Origin: Thermoproteota archaeon
GTDB lineage: Archaea; Korarchaeota; Korarchaeia; Korarchaeales; Korarchaeaceae
Direction of reading: 5' to 3'
Length of the DNA stretch: 49,791 nucleotides
Assembly (NCBI GenBank): GCA_030130125.1
Contig: JARZZM010000004.1
Coordinates: 1-49,791 of the forward strand
Position 1 is the first letter of the stretch, and each line of letters starts with the position of its first letter. The notes under the pieces are model-generated. The model ran no database searches and was not told the origin of the DNA. It saw only the letters and a program-made list of their open reading frames with translations. Both the position numbers and the translations under genes were made by a program. This document shows positions 40,708 through 45,604 of this stretch, one piece after another.

Positions 40708-41949
40708 TTGTCCCTAACCTACGAGCGCTATGAGTTCAAGAAGCTGATAAAAGAGCTTAAGGGTAAGAGGGGTAGAGGTACTGAGCTTATATCCCTATAT
40801 ATCCCACCCGGGAGAAACGTTTATGACGTTATAAAGTACTTGAGGGATGAGTACGATCAAGCGAGCAATATCAAGGACAAGCTAACTAGGAAAAATGTCC
40901 AGAGCGCCATAGAGAGCATAATACAGAGGCTCAAGCTGTACCGGAGGGTACCTGAGCACGGACTGGTCGTCTTCTGTGGTGCGATACCTCAGGGTAAAGA
41001 TAGAGGGACTGAGAAGATCGAGATCTACGTGATAGAACCACCAGAACCTGTCAGATCCTTCCAGTACGTATGTGACCACGAGTTCTACGTAGAACCCTTA
41101 GAGGAGATGGCTAAGGAGAAGAGGGCCTACGGCCTCATAGTTATGGACAGGGGAGGCGGCGTCATAGCCGTGCTCAGGGGCCCCAACTACAAGATAGTGG
41201 ACTGGGTCACCTCGGACATACCTCCAAAGCACAGCGCTGGAGGACAGTCCCAGAGGAGGTTCGAGAGGATAAGAGAGGAGAGGGTGCACGACTTCTTCAA
41301 GAGGCTGGGGAAGAGGGCGAATGAGGCTCTCCTACCATTAGAGGATGAGCTAGAGGGGATAATAATTGGAGGACCAGGGGATGCTAGAGAGAAGTTCGAG
41401 GAGGGTAACTTCTTGGATTACAGATTGCAGAAGAAGATAATCGCGAATATACCTCTGTCCTACACAGAGGAGCAAGGGGTCAGGGAGTTGGTGATGAAGG
41501 CGGAGGATCTCCTGAAAGAGTCCTCCCTCTACAAGGAGAAGGCCTTGGTGGAGGAGGTTTTTCGACTCCTAGCCAAAGGGCCAGGCAAGGTGGCTTACGG
41601 GATAAGCGAGGTCGAGAGAGCGCTGGAAGCCGGAGCTGCCGAGAAGGTGCTAGTGCTGGAGGACATACCCGTGAAGAAAGTGAAAATTAGGTGCTCGCAG
41701 TGCGGCTACGAGGAGCAGAGGATAATCAGGAAGGACAGGGAGGCTTCTCTATCCGGCTGGCAGTGCCCGAATTGCGGGGGAACGGTATACGAGGTGGAGG
41801 AGTTGGACATAATAGAGCACTTGGGAGAGATGGGAAAGCAGAGCGGTGCTGAGATCTACGTGATCTCCTCGGGTACTGAATGGGGTATGCAGCTCAAAGC
41901 TCTGGGCGGCGTGGCAGCTGTTCTCCGATATGAATTGAGGGAATACTGA
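40708..41949 (+). CDS. prf1: Peptide chain release factor aRF1, with NIKD motif
   Basis: Recognises stop codons and triggers peptide release. 413 residues, normal for archaea. The GGQ loop is intact (SAGGQSQRRFERIREE, about 170). The stop-recognition motif, normally NIKS, reads SNIKDKLTRKNV at about 52-63. The second recognition motif is YVCDHEF (compare YxCxxxF). The C-terminal domain has the zinc-like CSQCGYE...CPNCGG. Start TTG 40708 with AGGGTG seven bases upstream. tRNA-Ala follows 47 nt after the stop. A HemK2-type methyltransferase likely to modify the GGQ glutamine is at 44186. Confidence 0.95.
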   Translation: MSLTYERYEFKKLIKELKGKRGRGTELISLYIPPGRNVYDVIKYLRDEYDQASNIKDKLTRKNVQSAIESIIQRLKLYRRVPEHGLVVFCGAIPQGKDRGTEKIEIYVIEPPEPVRSFQYVCDHEFYVEPLEEMAKEKRAYGLIVMDRGGGVIAVLRGPNYKIVDWVTSDIPPKHSAGGQSQRRFERIREERVHDFFKRLGKRANEALLPLEDELEGIIIGGPGDAREKFEEGNFLDYRLQKKIIANIPLSYTEEQGVRELVMKAEDLLKESSLYKEKALVEEVFRLLAKGPGKVAYGISEVERALEAGAAEKVLVLEDIPVKKVKIRCSQCGYEEQRIIRKDREASLSGWQCPNCGGTVYEVEELDIIEHLGEMGKQSGAEIYVISSGTEWGMQLKALGGVAAVLRYELREY

Positions 41950-41960
41950 TCCTCTGACTG

Positions 41961-41975
41961 TAAAATTTTATTTAG
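41961..41975 (+). promoter_or_regulatory. TATA box for the tRNA-Ala/tRNA-Ile transcript
   Basis: TAAAATTTTATTTAG is centred about 28 nt before the tRNA-Ala 5' end and begins 11 nt after the aRF1 stop codon. It appears to be the only promoter before the PIN/RpoE1 gene series. Confidence 0.55.
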
Positions 41976-41996
41976 GGGAGTGGGTAGTTGGTCATT

Positions 41997-42070
41997 GGGC
42001 CGGTGGCGCAGGTTGGTAGCGCGCCGCCTTCGCAAGGCGGAGGTCGGGGGTTCGAGTCCCCCCCGGTCCA
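41997..42070 (+). tRNA. tRNA-Ala (anticodon CGC)
   Basis: Acceptor GGGCCGG/CCGGTCC (with a G-T pair near the identity position), discriminator A. The anticodon stem CCGCC/GGCGG encloses TTCGCAA (anticodon CGC). CCA is not encoded. It is followed after two bases by tRNA-Ile. Confidence 0.95.
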
Positions 42071-42072
42071 CT

Positions 42073-42147
42073 GGGCCCGTGGCTCAGGCTGGTCAGAGCG
42101 CCCGGCTGATAACCGGGAGGTCGGGGGTTCGAGTCCCCCCGGGCCCA
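42073..42147 (+). tRNA. tRNA-Ile (anticodon GAT)
   Basis: Acceptor GGGCCCG/CGGGCCC, discriminator A. The anticodon stem CCCGG/CCGGG encloses CTGATAA (anticodon GAT). CCA is not encoded. The PIN-domain gene starts 14 nt later, and its SD GGGTGAT begins 3 nt after the tRNA, with no TATA box between. Confidence 0.95.
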
Positions 42148-42161
42148 CTAGGGTGATCGAT

Positions 42162-42560
42162 TTGAGGTACATCGTCTTGGACACCTCCTTCTTGATGGCC
42201 TTGACAGAGCTCAGATTTCTGAGCCTGAGCGACCTGAGGAAGTTCTATCCCAATGCAAAATTAGTCACCACAAAATCCGTGGTCAAGGAACTTGAGAGTT
42301 TTCTCAGGGGAGGGAAGAGGGTTTCTGCCAGCGTTGCCCTGCAGGTATTAGAGAGGCATGACATCATTGTGGATGAGAAATATCGCGGAGAGGTTGACGA
42401 AGATCTAATTGCGCTGGCTAAGGAGTTGAGAGCTGTTGTGGTCACATTCGATCTTAAGTTGAAGGAGAGGCTGCTGAGAGAGGGCATTCCTGTGATATAC
42501 CTCAGGGCAGGGAAGAAACTAGTGCTCGATGATCCGTTAAGGTTAAGTAAGGAAAGCTGA
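42162..42560 (+). CDS. PIN-domain ribonuclease-like protein
   Basis: 132 residues. The PIN acidic residues are visible: YIVLDTSFLM (aspartate), VVKELESFLRGG (glutamate), DEDLIALAKE (aspartate) and VVVTFDLKLKERL (aspartate). The single-domain form with SVVKELE and TFDLKLKERLL resembles the archaeal UPF0129/Fcf1-like group found next to RNA polymerase or ribosomal genes, not a VapBC toxin, since no antitoxin gene is adjacent. The start is TTG 42162, four bases after GGGTGAT. The open frame reaches back through the tRNAs but is not coding there. Confidence 0.82.
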   Translation: MRYIVLDTSFLMALTELRFLSLSDLRKFYPNAKLVTTKSVVKELESFLRGGKRVSASVALQVLERHDIIVDEKYRGEVDEDLIALAKELRAVVVTFDLKLKERLLREGIPVIYLRAGKKLVLDDPLRLSKES

Positions 42561-42598
42561 TCTCTGGAGTGGTAAGACCTCTCGGGGCCAGCGGGGGA

Positions 42599-43171
42599 AT
42601 GGAAGAATTGTTTTATATAACGGAAATGAGCGATGTGGGTTTCATAAGGCCTGCCGATATAACTGGGGATATTAGATCAATATTGAGGGAGCAGTTCGGC
42701 TCAAAGTACATAGGACGCTACCTCAGGGATGTGGGTCTGGTTCTGGATGTGCTCAAGGTCACTGAATTGAGCCACGGTAAGTCCATCATAGGCAGTCCAA
42801 ACATATACGTCAGGGCGAAGTTCAAGGTATTGACATACCTCCCCCTCAAGGACGAGATAGTCGAGGGAGAGGTGGAGAACATCGTGGACTACGGGATGTT
42901 CGTCTCTATAGGTCCGATAAGCGGGTTCGTTCACATCTCCCAGCTGGGCGATGACGTCTTCATACATAGGGCGGGGGTTTTGCAGAGTAAGAAGGCGAAG
43001 ATCACCTTTAGGAAGGGGGATAGGGTCAGAGCTAGGATAACCACGGTGAGTAAGCCCAGTCCCGCGGCTCTCCTCAGAGGAGAGCCTATAGTCAGGGTCT
43101 CCTTAACGATGAGACAGCCGAAGCTCGGAAAGATAGAGGAGAAGGAAAAAGAGATGGAGAATCGTGAATAG
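42599..43171 (+). CDS. rpoE1: RNA polymerase subunit E' (Rpo7)
   Basis: Stalk subunit of the archaeal polymerase, partner of Rpo4 (RpoF), homologous to Rpb7. 190 residues from ATG 42599. The N-terminal RNP-like domain has IRPADITGDIRSILREQFGSKYIGRYLRDVGLVLDV. The S1/OB domain begins at about residue 85 with DEIVEGEVENIVDYGMFVSIGPISGFVHISQLGDD. The open frame starts at 42569, but the first ten residues are not family-like. Spt4 follows after 8 nt, the usual archaeal order. Confidence 0.95.
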   Translation: MEELFYITEMSDVGFIRPADITGDIRSILREQFGSKYIGRYLRDVGLVLDVLKVTELSHGKSIIGSPNIYVRAKFKVLTYLPLKDEIVEGEVENIVDYGMFVSIGPISGFVHISQLGDDVFIHRAGVLQSKKAKITFRKGDRVRARITTVSKPSPAALLRGEPIVRVSLTMRQPKLGKIEEKEKEMENRE

Positions 43172-43179
43172 GTGATCTT

Positions 43180-43368
43180 ATGGCTAAATGGAAGGCCTGC
43201 AGGAATTGTAAGGCCCTTACTACCGATAACAAATGTCCCTTATGTGGATCTGATGACTTAACCTACAACTGGGAGGGCATAGTCGCCATCACAGACCCTC
43301 TACGCTCCCAGCTCGCCAAGATGCTCGGTCACGAGAAGGTGGGTATGTACGCCCTGAGGGTGTGGTGA
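43180..43368 (+). CDS. spt4: Transcription elongation factor Spt4 (RpoE'')
   Basis: 62-residue zinc-ribbon protein that pairs with Spt5 and clamps polymerase for processive elongation. It has two CxxC pairs (CRNCKAL, CPLCGSDDL), then WEGIVAITDPLRSQLAKMLG as in other archaeal Spt4. GGTGAT lies a few bases before ATG 43180. It lies in the conserved cluster rpoE1-spt4-S24e-S27ae. Confidence 0.95.
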   Translation: MAKWKACRNCKALTTDNKCPLCGSDDLTYNWEGIVAITDPLRSQLAKMLGHEKVGMYALRVW

Positions 43369-43375
43369 GGTAGAG

Positions 43376-43387
43376 GTTATATATTGG
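43376..43387 (+). promoter_or_regulatory. Possible internal TATA box before S24e
   Basis: GTTATATATTGG lies just after the spt4 stop, 29-40 nt before ATG 43416. It may give S24e-S27ae an extra promoter within the operon, with a leader of only about ten bases. Confidence 0.4.
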
Positions 43388-43415
43388 AGGGGTGAACGCA
43401 AGAAGGGAGGCGAAA

Positions 43416-43712
43416 ATGGAGTTGGAGATCGTCAGGCGCAGGGAAAACCCGCTGCTGCAGAGGGAAGAGGTCATCGCTAGGGTGCGGTTCGAGGGTGGCA
43501 CCCCATCTAGGAAAGAGATAAGAGAGGCCCTAGCCAAAGAGCTCGGGAAACCCGTCGGAAACCTCTTTATCAGGAGGATTATCACCGAGTATGGGAAGGA
43601 GGAGGCCGAGGTCGTGGCAATGGCCTATAACAGCAGGGGCTTTGCCCTACTTATAGAGCCGGACCACATAATAAAGAGGAATGAGGGAGAGGGGGAGGGA
43701 GTATCCTCATGA
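43416..43712 (+). CDS. rps24e: 30S ribosomal protein S24e
   Basis: 98 residues from ATG 43416, preceded by GGGAGG. The family pattern [19 protein letters not shown], HxGxTPSR-like [20 protein letters not shown] and [21 protein letters not shown] are all present. An in-frame GTG at 43392 adds eight unconserved residues. The stop overlaps the S27ae ATG by four bases (ATGA). Confidence 0.95.
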   Translation: MELEIVRRRENPLLQREEVIARVRFEGGTPSRKEIREALAKELGKPVGNLFIRRIITEYGKEEAEVVAMAYNSRGFALLIEPDHIIKRNEGEGEGVSS

Positions 43713-43873
43713 AGCACAAGCCAGTTCAAGTGTGGAAGTACTACTCCATTGAGGGGAACAAGCTGGTCAGGAAGAAGAGGATGTGCCCGAGATGTGGCTC
43801 CTTCATGGCTGAGCACAGGGACAGATACACCTGCGGTAAGTGCGGTTATACTGAGTTCAAGAAGAAGGGCTGA
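43709..43873 (+). CDS. rps27ae: 30S ribosomal protein S27ae
   Basis: 54 residues: [19 protein letters not shown], then a zinc ribbon CPRCG...CGKCG (two CxxC pairs about 15 apart) and the ending YTEFKKKG. This is the archaeal S27ae core without the ubiquitin fusion of eukaryotes. It is coupled to S24e by an ATGA overlap. A TATA box for tRNA-Arg follows 17 nt after its stop. Confidence 0.93.
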   Translation: MKHKPVQVWKYYSIEGNKLVRKKRMCPRCGSFMAEHRDRYTCGKCGYTEFKKKG

Positions 43874-43889
43874 TCCCTCCGCTCCTGCA

Positions 43890-43901
43890 GCGATTTTATA
43901 T
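43890..43901 (+). promoter_or_regulatory. TATA box for tRNA-Arg(CCG)
   Basis: CGATTTTATATC is centred about 27 nt before the 5' end of the tRNA. It would also drive the small zinc-protein gene directly behind the tRNA. Confidence 0.55.
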
Positions 43902-43923
43902 CGGATTCGGGGTACTAATCTCC

Positions 43924-44001
43924 GGGCCCGTAGCTCAGCATGGATAGAGCGCCGGCCTCCGGAGCCGGAGGTCGGGGGTTCGAGTCCCCCCGGGCCCGCC
44001 A
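43924..44001 (+). tRNA. tRNA-Arg (anticodon CCG)
   Basis: Acceptor GGGCCCG/CGGGCCC, discriminator G, encoded CCA. The anticodon stem CCGGC/GCCGG encloses CTCCGGA (anticodon CCG). It differs from tRNA-Arg(CCT) at 39185 mainly in the anticodon arm and one D-loop base. The SD GGGAGGTG of the next gene starts 3-4 nt after the CCA. Confidence 0.95.
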
Positions 44002-44019
44002 TGAGGGAGGTGCTTCGGT

Positions 44020-44214
44020 TTGAGGGATGAAAAGGTGTGTGTGATAGAAGGTTGTAACGAACCAGCCTCGAAGGAGGTAGATAGATCGTTCCTCCCCTTC
44101 ATCCAAGAGTTGAAGCTGAAGGTGAAGGAGAACACCGGGAAGAAGATCCCCCTATGCAGGAAGCATTACAAGATGGTGAAGCAGGTCAGGGACGCTCAGC
44201 TCTCAGGCTTCTAG
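44020..44214 (+). CDS. Small protein with a possible C-C-C-H zinc site
   Basis: 64 residues: VCVIEGCNEPASKEV near the start (two cysteines five apart) and IPLCRKHYKMVKQV near the end (Cys and His), which could bind one zinc. The middle is a basic helix (FIQELKLKVKENTG). I do not recognise a named family. Start TTG 44020 has the strong SD GGGAGGTG seven bases upstream, which argues for a real gene. It sits directly behind tRNA-Arg, with no promoter of its own, and overlaps the convergent methyltransferase gene by 29 nt. A role in RNA or translation is only suggested by context. Confidence 0.7.
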   Translation: MRDEKVCVIEGCNEPASKEVDRSFLPFIQELKLKVKENTGKKIPLCRKHYKMVKQVRDAQLSGF

Positions 44215-44812
44215 GTCTGAGCTCGATAACAATCAGCTCATGAAATGCTAGCTTCCTCCTGCCTAGTATGCGGGAATTGAATCCCCTCTTTCTTCCCCAT
44301 TCTAGAGTCAGACGCGGCTCGTTGTAGTCCGCGTGCAATACTGCTGCCTTACCATCCTCTTTAATAACACGAGGAAGATCGGAGAGGAAGCGATCTATGA
44401 GTTCCCTGCCCATAGAACCCCCGGCCCAAGATATGGAGAGCTTGACGTTGCTCGGGGGTTCCGGGAGATACGGTGGGTTGAACGTTATTATGTCGAAGGA
44501 AGAATCCTTGAAATGATCCATCAGGTCACCCTGGGTGACATGGATGTCTACACCATTTAGCTCGGCATTTCTACGTGCTAATTCCACTGACTCAGAGGTT
44601 ATGTCCGTCGCGAAGGTCTCACACCCCTTCCTAGCCATGAATATTGCTACTATGCCCGTGCCCGTTCCCACATCCAAGCATTTAATTCCTTTAAGATCTC
44701 CCCACAGGTCTACGGAGTCAATCATGAGTAGTGAGTCCTCGGCAGGCGTATAGACCTCCCTGTCAGTCTCGATCTCGAGACCTCTCACTCTGATCTTAGC
44801 TCTCTCAGCCAA
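44186..44812 (-). CDS. HemK2/Mtq2-type glutamine methyltransferase
   Basis: 208 residues. DREVYTPAEDSLLMIDSV matches the N-terminus of archaeal/eukaryotic HemK2 (N6AMT1) enzymes. The SAM motif is CLDVGTGTGIVAIFMA and the catalytic FNPPYLPEP is intact. The family methylates the GGQ glutamine of class I release factors, in archaea and eukaryotes together with a Trm112 protein. The substrate aRF1 is encoded at 40708. Start TTG 44812 with GGAGGTGG upstream, inside the end of ksgA (28-nt overlap). No Trm112 gene is seen here. Confidence 0.87.
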   Translation of the reverse strand: MAERAKIRVRGLEIETDREVYTPAEDSLLMIDSVDLWGDLKGIKCLDVGTGTGIVAIFMARKGCETFATDITSESVELARRNAELNGVDIHVTQGDLMDHFKDSSFDIITFNPPYLPEPPSNVKLSISWAGGSMGRELIDRFLSDLPRVIKEDGKAAVLHADYNEPRLTLEWGRKRGFNSRILGRRKLAFHELIVIELRPRSLRAERP

Positions 44813-45519
44813 AGTACCACCTCCAATACCTCCTCTGGAGAGAGATGGTACGGTCTTCTATCCACATGGGGAGCCGATTCCACCTTTTCGCCCACCAAGG
44901 GTCTCAGGACGTTCCTAAGGGTTCTCTTCCTTTTAGAGAATATCGTCTTGGAATACTTGAGGATTGCCTCCCTCACCTCGGGTTCAACATCCTTGGGTTC
45001 TATCACCACTATGGCCGATTCGACCTTAGGTGAGGGTTTGAAGGCCCTCCTTCCCACTATAGCCACGATATTCACGCTGAAAAGGAGGGAAGATATCACC
45101 GTCAGGCTTCCATATTCTGAGGTCCCAGGGGAGGCGACCATCCTCTCGGCGAATTCCCTCTGGAAGGTCATTACTGCCCTCTCGAAATCGCTCCTCGCGA
45201 GACCTATCAGAATAGTGGAGGACAGGTAGTAAGGTGGGTTAGCAGCCACCTTCTCGTAGCCTCTGATGGGTAGCACCTCTCTGATGTCCTTCTCCACTAT
45301 TTCCACCCGGGGATCTGATGAGAACCTCAACTTGAGATGCCATATCATGCTGGGGTCCTTCTCTACAAGTGTAAGCCTCTTGGGACTTCTCTTCAGGATC
45401 TCCTCGCTCAGATTTCCAGTCCCAGCTCCCATCTCTATCACGGAATCGGTGGATCTTATTGAAAGTAGATCCGCCATGACACTGAGCCACTTCCTCGATA
45501 TCATTATGTGCTGGCCCAA
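44785..45519 (-). CDS. ksgA: 16S rRNA adenine dimethyltransferase KsgA/Dim1
   Basis: Dimethylates two adjacent adenines near the 3' end of 16S rRNA during subunit maturation. 244 residues from TTG 45519. Motifs are GQHIMISRKW, the SAM loop VIEMGAGTGNLSEEIL, LVEKDPSMIW, and the catalytic AANPPYYLSS. FSKRKRTLRNVLRPLVG marks the C-terminal domain. The conserved KKSLGQH lead-in continues seven codons upstream in frame to a CTG (45537) with GGTGAT at SD distance, so the true start may be non-canonical. TATA-like CTTAAAAAG lies in that same segment, which instead would favour ATG 45504. Confidence 0.92.
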   Translation of the reverse strand: MGQHIMISRKWLSVMADLLSIRSTDSVIEMGAGTGNLSEEILKRSPKRLTLVEKDPSMIWHLKLRFSSDPRVEIVEKDIREVLPIRGYEKVAANPPYYLSSTILIGLARSDFERAVMTFQREFAERMVASPGTSEYGSLTVISSLLFSVNIVAIVGRRAFKPSPKVESAIVVIEPKDVEPEVREAILKYSKTIFSKRKRTLRNVLRPLVGEKVESAPHVDRRPYHLSPEEVLEVVLWLRELRSE

Positions 45520-45573
45520 GCTCTTTTTAAGCCTCAGGAGAGATCACCGTCCTTTGAGAATGAGGTTAACAAG

Positions 45574-45584
45574 CTTATATATGG
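45574..45584 (+). promoter_or_regulatory. TATA box for rtcB
   Basis: CTTATATATGG is centred about 26 nt before GTG 45605, predicting a leaderless rtcB transcript. Confidence 0.55.
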
Positions 45585-45604
45585 TTTCTTAGGTTAGCTA
45601 ACGG

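Noticed and set aside
41988-42161. N-terminal extension of the PIN protein through tRNA-Ala and tRNA-Ile
   Set aside because: The frame is open only because the tRNA sequences happen to lack stops. The SD site and the PIN fold place the start at 42162.
42611-42621. TATA-like TTTTATATAAC as a promoter
   Set aside because: It lies inside rpoE1 and encodes conserved residues. The next possible start codon is too close for a promoter to be useful.
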